Source: Plotosus lineatus
Taxonomy: Eukaryota; Chordata; Actinopteri; Siluriformes; Plotosidae
Length of the DNA: 64,000 nucleotides
Reading direction: 5' to 3'
Assembly: GCA_024760905.1 (NCBI GenBank)
Contig: CM045733.1
Coordinates: 20,986,001-21,050,000 of the forward strand
Part shown: one piece after another, positions 10,544-20,245 of the stretch
Numbering within the stretch: position 1 is the stretch's first letter
Layout of the letters: each line of letters begins with the position of its first letter
Notes under the pieces: generated by a model
Seen by the model: only the letters and a program-made list of their open reading frames with translations
What the model was told of the DNA's origin: nothing
Database searches by the model: none
Made by a program: the position numbers and the translations under genes

Positions 10544-10670
10544 CAGCACAGTGGTTAGCACATCTGCCTCACAGAAGGCCTAGGTTCGATGACATTTCTG
10601 CATGGAATTCGCATGCTTGACTCATGCTTGTGTGGATTTATTACAGGTACTCTTTCCTCGCACAGCCCCA
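10542..10670 (+). mobile_element. SINE H2 head fragment
   Basis: CAGCACAGTGGTTAGCACA with GGTTCGATGAC carries A- and B-box-like sequences and continues into GCATGCTTG...TGTGTGGATTTATTACAGGTACTC, the start of the L2-type body. It is truncated shortly before the Tc1 element. Confidence 0.6.
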
Positions 10671-10727
10671 ATTATGCTGCTGGACAGTTCATGAAGTTGA
10701 AATAACATTAATACGTATCGATTTGTA

Positions 10728-12258
10728 CAGTGGTATGAAAAAGTATCTGAACCTTTTGGAATTTCTCACATTTCTGCATAAAATCACCATCAAATGGTGA
10801 TCTGATCTTTGTCAAAATCACACAGATGAAAAAACTGTATCTGCTTTAACTAAAAGCACCCAAACATTTATAGGGTTTCATATTTTAATGAGGATAGCAT
10901 GCAAACAATGACAGAAGGGGGAGGAATAAGTAACTGAACCATCACATTTAATATTTTGTGGCCCCCCACTTTGGCAGCAATAACTTCAACCAGACGCTTC
11001 CTGTAGCTGCAGATCAGTCTGGCACATCGATCAAGACTAATCTTGGCCCATTCTTCTTTACAAAACTGCTGTAGTTCAGTCAGATTCCTGGGATGTCTGG
11101 CATGAATCACTGTCTTGAGGTCATGCCACAGCATCTCAATGGGGTTCAAGTCTGGACCTTGACTTGGCCGCTCCAGAACGTGTATTTTGTTCTTCTGAAA
11201 CCATTCTGAAGTTGATTTACTTCTGTGTTTTGGATCATTGTCTTGTTGCATCATCCATCCTCTTTTTAGCTTCAACTGTCTGACAGATGGCCTCAGGTTT
11301 TCCTGCAAAACATCCAGAGAAACTTTTGAATTCATTTTTCCATTAACGATTTCAAGTTGTCCAGGCCCCGAGGCAGCAAAACAGCCCCAAACCATTATGC
11401 ACCCTACACCATGCTTCATGGTGGGGATGAGGTGTTGATGTTGGTGAGCTGTTCCATTTTTCCTCCACACATGACGTTGTGTGTTCCTCCCAAACAATTC
11501 AACTTTGGTTTCATCAGTCCACAAAATATTTTGCCAAAACTTCTGTGGAGTGTCCAAGTGCCTTTTTGCAAACATTAAACGAGCAATAATGTTTTTTTTT
11601 TTTTTAGACAGCAGTGGCTTCCTCCTTGGAGTCCTCCCATGAACACCATTGTTGGCTATTGTTTTACATATAGTTGATGTGTGCACAGAGATATTTGACT
11701 GTGCCAGTGATTTCTGTAAGTCTTTAGCAGACACTCTAGGGTTTTTTTTAACCTCTCTGAGTATTCTGCGCTGAACTCTTGGCATCATCTTTGGTGGACG
11801 GCCACTCCTTGGGAGAGAAGCAACAGTGCCAAACTCTCTCCATTTGTAGACAACTTCTCTGACTGTCGATTGATGAACATCCAGACTTTTAGAGATGGTT
11901 TTGTATCCTTTCCCAGCTTTATACAAATAAACAATTCTTGATCTCAGGTCTTCAGACAGCTCTTTTGAGCGAGCCATGGTGCACATCAGACAATGCTTCT
12001 CATCAAGACAATTCTTACCAGGTGTGTTTTATAGTGGGCAGGGCAGCTTTAAGCCAGTCATCAGTGATTGGGCACACACCTGACTTAAATTGTTTGGTAA
12101 AAATTGGTTTCAATTGCTCTTAAATCTCCTTAGGCAGAGGGTTCAGTTACTTATTCCTCCCCCTTCTGTCATTGTTTGCATGCTATCCTCATTAAAATAT
12201 GAAAACCTATAAATGTTTGGGTGGTTTTATTTAAAGCACACAGTTTTTCATACCACTC
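10728..12258 (-). mobile_element. Tc1-like DNA transposon, nearly intact
   Basis: TA dinucleotides at 10726-10727 and 12259-12260 flank the element. Outer ends are CAGTGGTATGAAAAA on the left and, on the complementary strand at the right, GAGTGGTATGAAAAACTG. The inverted repeats run inward to the block CTCCCCCTTCTGTCATTG near 10910 and 12165. The left arm is longer: it contains an outer direct repeat at 10728 and an inner related copy near 10826 (AGATGAAAAAACTGTATC), while the right arm fuses these into one, as if about 100 bp had been lost by recombination between the two direct repeats. This is the IR/DR type of Tc1 end. It encloses an open transposase gene. Confidence 0.9.
10868..11977 (-). 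CDS. Tc1/mariner-family transposase (DD34E)
   Basis: Cut-and-paste transposase of 369 residues, expected to bind the terminal repeats and integrate at TA. I chose the start in a strong Kozak context (CACCATGGC), three codons inside the longest frame. Residues 1-55 form the first helix-turn-helix (LSEDLRSRIVYLYKAGKGYK), then PRSGRPPK, the GRPR-like AT-hook linker, then a second helix-turn-helix. The catalytic triad is visible: Asp in LWTDETK, Asp in QQDNDPKH, and Glu in DLNPIEMLW, with 34 residues between the last two. Two oddities: a KKKK run encoded by a long A tract, two residues more than I expect for this family, and a C-terminus that runs about 25 residues past the usual end into the inverted repeat. 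No internal stop or frameshift. Whether it is active cannot be told from sequence. Confidence 0.9.
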   Translation of the reverse strand: MARSKELSEDLRSRIVYLYKAGKGYKTISKSLDVHQSTVREVVYKWREFGTVASLPRSGRPPKMMPRVQRRILREVKKNPRVSAKDLQKSLAQSNISVHTSTICKTIANNGVHGRTPRRKPLLSKKKKNIIARLMFAKRHLDTPQKFWQNILWTDETKVELFGRNTQRHVWRKNGTAHQHQHLIPTMKHGVGCIMVWGCFAASGPGQLEIVNGKMNSKVSLDVLQENLRPSVRQLKLKRGWMMQQDNDPKHRSKSTSEWFQKNKIHVLERPSQGPDLNPIEMLWHDLKTVIHARHPRNLTELQQFCKEEWAKISLDRCARLICSYRKRLVEVIAAKVGGHKILNVMVQLLIPPPSVIVCMLSSLKYETL

Positions 12259-12260
12259 TA

Positions 12261-13199
12261 TATATCAGTTCAGAGAAGTCTGCTTTTCAGACCTATACAC
12301 TCACAAAAAATTTCACTATGTGAAAGCATTTCCCCAACTATAACACACATACTGTATGCTCTGCTTAATAGTTGCACATAGAGTGAAAGAAGTTTTCACA
12401 GAACACAATTCAGGGAATATTTAATTCATATTAAATGGAGTTTAGTTCAGTATTATCTCATTATATAGTAAAGTAGATAAAAAGATATTTTGAAGGCCAA
12501 GAATACAGGTGTCTTACTGAATCATCCATCACGTTACATTTTATTTCTCCAGAAAAAAACATGGCATTAGTCAAACCAGTCTAGACATTAGTCTCTGTCT
12601 CCTTGTCGTGCCACAGAATGCTGACCAATAGACATTTTGCCTCAGCATTGGGTAGTCCTGAGTAAAGTGCCTTTGCTTCCTGACTATAATTCAGAGGCAA
12701 GTTCAGACTTTAGCAGCACTTTCATTATTTGACCTTCACTTAAATCCATCATGCTGACATTTCCAGAGGAGGTCTGACTTTTACCAAGGTAAAATACTTT
12801 TAAGCCTTGCCTTGACTGACAAGCAGAGGAGAGTCCCTTTAATCACCTTAATTCTATTCACACCTTTAGCAGCTATAAAAATATTTGAAACAAGTTTAAC
12901 AGGCACAATACAGTTATGACATTCAGAAACTCAGACAAGGAAATACCATGGGGAAAAAAAAAAAAGCTTTCCATCATGCCTTCTGCTTTATTCAGCAACA
13001 TTCCACCAATAATAAACATTGTTTATGTTTAAACATCCTATAGTGCTATCTAAAAGAGATACATTAAGATTCGATATAGTATCAGGCTATAATTTACTCA
13101 TGTTAAAAATTAGGGTGAGCTCTGTAAATATACAGATAACAGATATACAGAGTAGACATGAATTATGGGTGAATTATGGGTGAAAGTAATTTATTTTGT
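12261..13199. other. No recognisable feature
   Basis: Unique-looking AT-rich DNA with a short A run at 12954-12964. No domain-bearing ORF, no terminal repeats. Confidence 0.5.
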
Positions 13200-13478
13200 T
13201 TTGGTGACATGGTGGTGCACTGATTTATCCTCCTTGTGTTGTTTCTCTCTACGTACTTCAGTTTTCATCTACAATCTAAAGTTAAGCGTATTTGGTCAAC
13301 TGGTTACTTTAACCAGCCCAGAGATGTCAAGTTGAAAGTGAATAGTTGTTTGTCTCTGTGCTAACCCTATAGTATATGGTATATATGGTATCTGTTTATG
13401 ATGGTGACCTTTTTCTCTCCTCTGAAGACAGCTAGAATTGGTTACAGCATTCCATCTGTCCATGGTAAATGAATGAGT
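13200..13478 (+). mobile_element. Old SINE H2/L2-type copy
   Basis: GGTGACATGGTGGTGCACTG is a decayed head and the body follows the L2-type order (TTGTTTCTCTCTACGTACTTCAGTTTTC, GAATAGTTGTTTGTCTC, TGGTAAATGAATGAG). Much more diverged than the other copies. Confidence 0.45.
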
Positions 13479-13561
13479 TAATTAATTAATTATGTAATTA
13501 TTTTCCAATAATTTTAATAAACTAACTTAATATTATCTGTCCAGTCATTCATTCAGTTATA

Positions 13562-14095
13562 TAGATGCTCCCTGACTTATTTTTCATCAATTTTACGGTT
13601 TGTCGAGTTTACGTTTTTTTCAGTTCAGTTCATTTTCTGGAACCGCTTAATCCCTAATTAGGGTCGCGGAGAGGCTGGCGCCCATCCCAGCCAACTTCGG
13701 GCAAGGGCAGAGTACACCCTGGACAGCTCGCCAGGCCATCACAGGGCGTAAACACACCGACGGCTTTGCAGCCTACCTTTGTTGAAAGTCAGCAATGGTT
13801 CTTTTACATGCCTCACACCATAGACAGTGAGAGATATAGCCGGCCTTTGATAACCCAGTTAGCTGCACTGGGGAGGACAGTGACAACCTTGTGGAGAGTG
13901 GGACTCGAACCCCCAACCTTTGGATCAGCGATCCAGTGCCCTATACCACTAGACCACCACTGCACCGTTTCCAAAAAAAAAGTCAAATTTTCAGTTTAGA
14001 CATACCTACATAGTACGCTGACGCAATGACACAATGGTGTAATGATGCTGCATCCATTGTTTACAAACGACAGACTGAACGTGCCCTTCCTTCTT
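13562..14095. mobile_element. Pogo/Tigger-like short element, split by a SINE
   Basis: After TA at 13560-13561 it starts TAGATGCTCCCTGACTTA, matching the inverted terminus CAGACGCTCCCCGACTTA of the complete copy at 48608. It resumes after the SINE at about 13971 with AAAGTCAAATTTTCAGTTTAGAC and CATCCATTGTTTACAAACGACAGACTGAACGTGCCC, the reverse complement of 9940-10030. The far end merges with the RTE tail at 14100. Confidence 0.6.
13621..13970 (-). mobile_element. SINE H1 with L2-type tail, full length
   Basis: On the minus strand: head GGTGGTCTAGTGGTATAGGG with B box GGGTTCGAGTCCC, body CCCCAGTGCAGCTAACTGGG, then after TGTGTTTACGCCC the L2-type tail CTGTGATGGCCTGGCGAGCTG and the ending GATTAAGCGGTTCCAGAAAATG. 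It sits inside a Tigger-like element, so it is the younger insertion. Confidence 0.85.
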
Positions 14096-14100
14096 CCCAG

Positions 14101-14804
14101 TTCTCTTCTTCTTCTTCTTCTTCTTTTTCTTTCGGCTGTTCCCTTTAGGGGTCGCCATAGCAAATGATCTGCCTCCATCTCGCCCTATCCTCTGCATCTT
14201 CTACTCTTACTCCAACGACCTTCATGTCCGCCTTCATCACATCCATAAATCTTCTCTTCGGTCTTCCTCTGGGCCTTCTGCCTGGTTGTTCCAACCTCAG
14301 CATCCTACAATATCCTCTTCAATGCCCTCCTCACTTCACCCTTACTAATCTTTGCTACTTACTGGCCCTCAAAGGTCACCCCTTCTACTCTTTTTTCTCT
14401 CTCATTTTCCTCATTCATCAGCTCTTCAAAGTACTGTTTCCATCTTCCCAGCACACTTCTGTCATCAGTCAATACATTTCCCTCTCTGTCCTTTATCACT
14501 CTAATTTGCTGCACGTCTTTCCCATCTCTATTTCTCTGCTGTGCTAACCTGTATAAATAATTTTCTCCCTCCTTACTGTCCAACCTATCATACAAGTCAT
14601 CATACGCCCTCTGTTTGGCCTTTGACACCGCTACCTTCGCCTTACGCTGTGTCTCCCTGTACTCCTGTTTACTCTCTTCGGTCCTCTTTGTGTCCCACTT
14701 CTTCTTAGCTAAATTAGATGCAAAATCAATCAACATCTGTCCTTCTGTTTTCCTGTCCTGGATACCAAACCTACCCATCCCTTCCTCATCCCCTCTGTTG
14801 ACCA
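14101..14804 (-). pseudogene. RTE-clade LINE copy with two internal deletions
   Basis: Minus strand. The 3' terminus with (GAA)n is at 14101-14155, followed by the C-terminal GRRPRGRPK region to about 14305. The match then jumps upstream to the linker and early reverse transcriptase (RVIKDREGNVLTDDRSVLGRWKQYFEELM, ORF 14359-14820). Next to that, RRFGIQDRKTEGQMLIDFA-type endonuclease sequence is joined directly to LAKKKWDTKRTEESKQ. Compared with the copy at 14805-17541, most of the reverse transcriptase and the end of the endonuclease domain are missing. It ends at about 14804, back to back with that second copy. Confidence 0.8.
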
Positions 14805-15892
14805 GGTGGAAAGGTAGCAAAGCTAAAAGCTTAGGAGCAGGGTTTAAGCTGTTTTATCATGGTGTGGATAGGAAGAGAAATGGAGTAGGAGTCATCTTGA
14901 AGGAGGGGTTTGTTAGCAATGTTCTAGAAGTGAAAAGAGTGTCAAACAGAGTGATGAGTCTCAAGTTAGAAATTGAAAGCATGATGGTCAATGTTGTTAG
15001 TGCTTATGCCCCACAGGCAGGATGTAAGCTAGAAGAGAAGGAGAGATTCTGGAGTGAGTTAGATGAAGTGATGCAGAGTACCCCCAGAGGTGAAAGAGTG
15101 GTCACTGGGGCAGACTTCAATGGACATGTTGGTGCAGGCAACAGAGGGGACGGGGAAGTGATGGGCAGGTTTGGTATCCAGGACAGGAACATAGAAGGAC
15201 AGATGTTGATCGATTTTGCAAAAAGGATGGAAATGGCTGTGGTGAATACTTTCTTCAAGAAGAAAAAAGAGAATAGGGTGAATTATGAAAGCGGAGGTAA
15301 GAGCACACAGGTAGACTACATCTTGTGTAGGCGATGTAATTTGAAGGAAGTCAGTGACTGCAAAGTAGTAGTGAGTGAGAGTGTTGCCAAACAGCATAGG
15401 ATGGTGGTGTGCAGGATAACGCTGATGGTGAGAAAGGTGAAAAAGGCAAAGGCAGAGCAGAAGACAAAGTGGTGGAAGCTGAAAAAGGAAGAGTGTCGTG
15501 TTGTCGTCAAGGAGGAGTTGAAACAGGCTTTGGGTAGTCAGGAAGTGCTTCCAGATGACTGGACAACCACAGCCAATGTGATCAGGGAGACCGGTAGGAG
15601 AGTACTTGGTGTGTCCTCTGGAAGGAAAGTAGATAAGGAGACTTGGTGGTGGAATGAGGAAGTGCAGGAGTGTGTACAAAAGAAGAGGTTAGCTAAGAAG
15701 AAGTGGGACACAGAGAGGACCGAAGAGAGTAAACAGGAGTACAGGGAGACACAGCGTAAGGCGAAGGTAGCGGTGTCAAAGGCCAAACAGAGGGCGTATG
15801 ATGACTTGTATGATAGGTTGGACAGTAAGGAGGGAGAAAATGATTTATACAGGTTAGCACAGCCGAGAAATAGAGATGGGAAAGACGTTTAG
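14805..15892 (+). pseudogene. RTE-clade LINE endonuclease domain and linker (5' part of the pair 14805-17541)
   Basis: Start of the best-preserved RTE LINE. The ORF opens upstream in the neighbouring inverted copy, so the true LINE sequence begins with TRWKGSKAKSLGAGF near 14805; the first part of the endonuclease is missing. The AP-type endonuclease motifs present are VVSAYAPQ, VTGADFNGHVGAG (metal-binding Asp and Asn), STQVDYILCRR and AKQHRMVVCRI (the catalytic His region). A basic linker follows to about residue 420. A TAG at 15890-15892 ends the frame where the other copies have a CAG-type codon (GKDVQQIRV in the copy at 14359-14820). A one-base insertion near 16010 then shifts the frame to the reverse transcriptase segment. 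Confidence 0.85.
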
Positions 15893-16023
15893 CAAATTAG
15901 AGTGATAAAGGACAGAGAGGTAAATGTATTCACTGATGACAGAAGTGTGCTGGGAAGATGGAAACAGTACTTTGAAGAGCTGATGAATGAGGAAAATGAG
16001 AGAGAGAAAAAAGAGTAGAAGGG

Positions 16024-17505
16024 GTGACCGTTGAGGACCAGGAAGTAGCAAAGATTAGTAAGGGAGAAGTGAGGAGGGCATTGAAGAGGATGAAGAGTGG
16101 AAAGGCAGTTGGCCCTGATGACATACCGGTGGAGGTATGGAAGTGTCTAGGAGAGGTAGCAGTAGATTTTCTGACAAGAATATTCAACAAGGTCTTAGAA
16201 ACTGAGCAGATGCTGGAGGAATGGAGAAGTGTGCTGGTGCCCATTTTTAATAACAAGGGAGATGTACAGAGTTGTGACAACTACAGAGGGATAAAGTTGA
16301 TGAGCCATACAATGAAGTTATGGGAAAGAATTGTGGAAGCTAGACTAAGGGCAGAGGTCAGCATTTGTGAACAACAGTTTGGTTTCATGCCAAGAAAGAG
16401 CACCACAGATGCAGTGTTTGCTTTGAGGACGTTAATAGAGAAGTACAGAGAAGGTCAGAAGGAGCTGCATTGTGCCTTTGTGGATCTGGAGAAAGCATAT
16501 GACAGGGTGCCGAGAGAAGAACTGTGGTATTGTATGAGGAAGTCTGGAGTGGCAGAGAAGTATGTTAGAGTGGTGCAGGACATGTATGAGAGATGTAAGA
16601 CAGTGGTGAGGTGTGCTGTCGATGTGACAGAAGAGTTCAAGGTGGAGGTGGGACTGCATCAAGGGTCAGCTCTCAGCTCCTTCTTGTTTGCTATGGTGAT
16701 GGACTGGCTGACAGATGAGGTTAGACAAGAATCTCCATGGACTATGATGTTTGCAGATGACATCGTGATCTGTAGTGAGAGCAGAGAACAAGTGGAGGAA
16801 AATCTAGAGAGGTGGAGGTATGCCCTGGAAAGGAGGGGAATGAAGGTTAGTCTCAGTAAGACAGAATACATGTGTGTGAATGACGAGGACCCAAGAGGAA
16901 CGGTGATGTTACAGGGGGCAGAGATAAAGAACGTGGAGGATTTTAAGTACTTAGGCTCTACAATCCAGAGCAATGGAGAGTGTGGAAAAGAGGTGAAGAA
17001 GCATGTGCAGGCAGGTTGGAATGGATGGAGAAAAGTGTCCGGTGTGATGTTTGATAGGAGGGTATCGGCAAGAATGAAGGGAAAAGTGTATAAGATGGTG
17101 ATGAGGCCAGCAATGTTGTATGGCTTAGAGACAGTGGCCCTGGGGAAAAGACAGGAGTCAGAGTTGGAGGTAGCAGAGATGAAAATGTTGAGGTTCTCTT
17201 TGGGAGTAACGAGGATGTATAGGATCAGAAATGAGTACATCAGAGGGACAGCACATGTTAGATGTTTTGGAGACAAAGTCAGAGAGGCTAGATTGAGATG
17301 GTTTGGACATGTACAGAGGAGGGATAGTGAGTATATTGGTAGTAGGATGCTGAGGTTGGAACTACCAGGCAGAAGGCCCAGAGGAAGACCAAAGAGAAGA
17401 TTTATAGATGTGGTGAAGGCGGACATGAAGGTAGCTGAACTAAGAATTGAAGATACAGAGGATAGGGTGAGATGGAGGCAGATCATTTGCTGTGGTGACC
17501 CCTGA
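16024..17505 (+). CDS. RTE-clade LINE reverse transcriptase domain (3' part of the pair 14805-17541)
   Basis: Open frame of 493 codons covering the whole reverse transcriptase and C-terminus; in an intact element it would be fused to the endonuclease upstream. Ordered motifs: MKSGKAVGPDDIPVEVWK, NYRGIKLMSHTMKLWERI, QQFGFMPRKSTTDAVFALR, CAFVDLEKAYDRVPREELW, LHQGSALSSFLFAMVMD, the catalytic MMFADDIVI near 16750, KYLGSTIQSNGECGKEV, then WFGHVQRRDSEY and GRRPRGRPKRRF. It stops at CCGDP. The 3' terminus GGTGACCCCTGAAGGGAAC, AGCCGAAAG and (AAG)n end near 17541. Only one stop and one frameshift separate the two halves, which suggests a recent insertion. RTE clade is inferred from the motif pattern and the short simple-repeat tail. 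Confidence 0.85.
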   Translation: MTVEDQEVAKISKGEVRRALKRMKSGKAVGPDDIPVEVWKCLGEVAVDFLTRIFNKVLETEQMLEEWRSVLVPIFNNKGDVQSCDNYRGIKLMSHTMKLWERIVEARLRAEVSICEQQFGFMPRKSTTDAVFALRTLIEKYREGQKELHCAFVDLEKAYDRVPREELWYCMRKSGVAEKYVRVVQDMYERCKTVVRCAVDVTEEFKVEVGLHQGSALSSFLFAMVMDWLTDEVRQESPWTMMFADDIVICSESREQVEENLERWRYALERRGMKVSLSKTEYMCVNDEDPRGTVMLQGAEIKNVEDFKYLGSTIQSNGECGKEVKKHVQAGWNGWRKVSGVMFDRRVSARMKGKVYKMVMRPAMLYGLETVALGKRQESELEVAEMKMLRFSLGVTRMYRIRNEYIRGTAHVRCFGDKVREARLRWFGHVQRRDSEYIGSRMLRLELPGRRPRGRPKRRFIDVVKADMKVAELRIEDTEDRVRWRQIICCGDP

Positions 17506-17541
17506 AGGGAACAGCCGAAAGAAAAAGAAGAAGAAGAAGAA

Positions 17542-18735
17542 TCAGGAGCAGGTTCAACGAAAGACTGATACCATGTAAATGCTCCACTGAATGAAACGAT
17601 AAATCATTCCTACCCTTGATCATTAAACTGTACATCTCCTCCATATAGCAACATCATCAACTGTTATGCAATTATATTTTGCACTACATCTGCATTCTAC
17701 TATTTAACGTATTGATAATAGTGTGCATTTTACTCACTAACAGTAATCATTTTCTCAATAACATCAAAGTCTGCTTCTGTTTATATTGATATTTGAAAGT
17801 TTTAATTTAGACTATATACATATGTATTTGCATAACTACTTAATCCTCATAATTCTAATTTGGGCCGTGGGGAGGGCTGGCACCCATGTCAGCCAACTCT
17901 AGGCAATAATACACCTTGGAAAGCTCGCCAGGTTATCACAAGGCAGAAACAAGCTGATGACTATGTAGCTGACTATTTACAAAAGTCAACTTAAATTACA
18001 TAATTATATTAATTGCATAATTAGACTGAAAACATGGAAGACTCCTGCTTAATGACAATGAATGATAACATTCATTACAGCCCAACCTTCTATTACAATT
18101 TTAAATGGGATTGTCAAAACTCTTTATATTCTTTCTTAATAAAAAGCACAGAGAATTAGTGCCACCAATATCCAATCATAAATACCTCTGTGATGATTTA
18201 CACTCAGAGCTGAAATTAGTAGCCTGGATGAAATCCCCAAGCTAATTATGAAGAGCGAATATAAACAGGGTTTTTAATTATTGTGTATCTCTTTGCCTTC
18301 ATTCTCATAGTTTGTCTTTATGCATTTTGTTCTGTCTGTTAGAATAAATATTGCTCACCTAAAGCTTACTCAAGGGAGATAAAACATAAAACTGAAGGTT
18401 CGGTTGGTGTTCAGCAAACCCCACGAGGAAAGATGTGTTAAATATAGCTTCATTCTTTTCAGTATAGCCTCGTTAGAAGAGGATATTTACAGGAAAAAAA
18501 ATGTAGTCATCAGTTTTGTAGAGGACATGTCAAGAATGCATCCGACAGAATAATTTGTTATTCCACAGCTACATCTTAATGATTGCTTTATTATATGTTT
18601 AACAGATTTGAAATGATGAAAATGAGAGAATTGAGAGGAAAGAAAAGCTGTAGTCTTTTCCTGCTGTGTAAGTGCTCCACAGGAGCACAGCTTCATGCCA
18701 TGAAGTCGAGTTAATCCTGTTTAGAGAGCTCTAGT

Positions 18736-18737
<2 letters not shown>
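17542..18737. other. Mostly featureless; SINE tail fragment at 17836-17990
   Basis: Apart from the SINE fragment listed separately, AT-rich sequence without a supported ORF or repeat. Confidence 0.5.
17836..17990 (-). mobile_element. SINE tail fragment, L2 type
   Basis: On the minus strand it reads GTCATCAGCTTGTTTCTGCC, then TGGCGAGCTTTCCAAGGTG and CCAACTTAGGATTAAGTAG-like tail sequence, i.e. the H1 body end plus L2-type tail; no head. Confidence 0.6.

Positions 18738-18826
<89 letters not shown>
18738..18826. repeat. (CA)n microsatellite
   Basis: About 44 CA units. Confidence 0.95.
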
Positions 18827-18829
<3 letters not shown>

Positions 18830-18948
18830 AGAAAAAGCCTTCAACTGAAAAATGTGCTCCTACTCTACATTAAATATGAAATCAAAATGAATTATACAAA
18901 GCAGCTGATCATTTGACATGCCATTAGGTGAAAAGAAAAAGGTTAAAG

Positions 18949-18965
18949 ACACACACACACACATG

Positions 18966-19030
<65 letters not shown>
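18949..19030. repeat. (CA)n microsatellite, second tract
   Basis: CA repeat with an ATGTGCGCG interruption near 18963-18971, only about 120 bp after the previous tract. Confidence 0.95.
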
Positions 19031-19033
<3 letters not shown>

Positions 19034-19884
19034 CACACCTGTTCACCATCTAAGAGACATTTGGAACTCTGCCTGGAGCTTAGCATTTATGAATCCACTG
19101 ATAAATGTTTCTGTAGCTCTTTCTATTAAGCTACACCTATAATGACTTATAAACACATTTGTAAAGTGTCATAAGTACATCCATAAACCATGTACACTAT
19201 ACTTTTAATGAAATACACAAAAAAACAAACATTTTTTTTGCATTGTGAATTTCGATCCTAACATAATGCACTTATAATACTTTGCATGGCACAAATTATT
19301 TATGCAAATCTTAATTAAAAGGCATTATCATCAAATAATTAAGATTAATTTTAAAATATTAACCATATTAAATGTGTAATTTAAATGATTATCTGAATTT
19401 TTATATTTGCTTCTCTTTTTAGCAAAGACTGTTTAAAATGTATCTTAATGCCTTTTTACAATATAGCTTTGTTGAATCTGCACAGCTGATTGGACAAAAG
19501 GTGTTAATTCAGTGTTTAACATCAGGTCCGACATGTTTTTATTCAAACACAGGTTTACATTTATGAGCATTTTCTTATACATAAGTTTTTTTTATACGAA
19601 TACCAAACAGAAATGATTTATTTATCAAAGTAAAAAAAACAAAAAACAAAACATGTATATTTGTTGATATGGTCATAAGTCTTATTTTTGTTTATAGTCA
19701 TTAACATTTTTCAAAGGTTTCCAGGTATACTTGCTTTGTATATTTAACTTCAAGCGAAATATATGGTGTAGTAATAACTCTATAACTGCTATTAAGAAAC
19801 AGGAACTAACTTTCCTATTAATACTATCAGCAATAACTATGAATGATTTATTTATTTATTTATTTTGTGATGTAAAAGGGGGCT
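19031..19884. other. No recognisable feature
   Basis: AT-rich DNA with a TTTA run at 19849-19865; no ORF of interest. Confidence 0.5.
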
Positions 19885-20245
19885 TTAAGGTGGCACAGTA
19901 GCACAATAGTTAGCACATTCTCTTCACGGCAAGAAGGTCCCGGGTTCGATTCTTTGACTTGGGGCATTTTTGTGTTAATACCCTCCCCTTGCTTCCATGG
20001 GTTTCCTCTGGGTACTCTGGTTTCCTACCACAGTTCAAAAACTCGCCCAGTAGGCTAATTGGCTGTTCCAATCTGTCCCTACATGTGAGTGCAAGTGTGA
20101 ATAGTTGTATGTGTCTTGGCCCTGCAATGGCATGGCGAGTTGTTAATTGTGTACCCCACCTTCATCCAAAGTTGGCTGAGATGGGTACCAGACTTTCCAT
20201 GACCCTAATGAGAATCAAGCATCTTAGAAATAAATGAATGAATAA
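19885..20245 (+). mobile_element. SINE H2/L2, full length
   Basis: Head GGTGGCACAGTAGCACAATAG (A box TAGCACAATAG) with B box GGGTTCGATTCT; L2-type body from GGGTTTCCTCTGGG through GTTGGCTGAGATGGG; tail GAATCAAGCATCTTAGAAAT and (GAAT)n-like AATGAATGAAT. Confidence 0.85.

Noticed and set aside
15059..15679. 206-codon minus-strand ORF
   Set aside because: It lies entirely opposite the RTE endonuclease/linker frame and has only antisense-type composition; a shadow ORF.
16659..17486. 275-codon minus-strand ORF
   Set aside because: Antisense shadow of the RTE reverse transcriptase; the same shadow recurs opposite every RTE copy.
14805..17541. Host gene encoding a reverse-transcriptase-like protein
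   Set aside because: Stop, frameshift, truncated 5' end, simple-repeat tail and four further copies in the window show it is a LINE.
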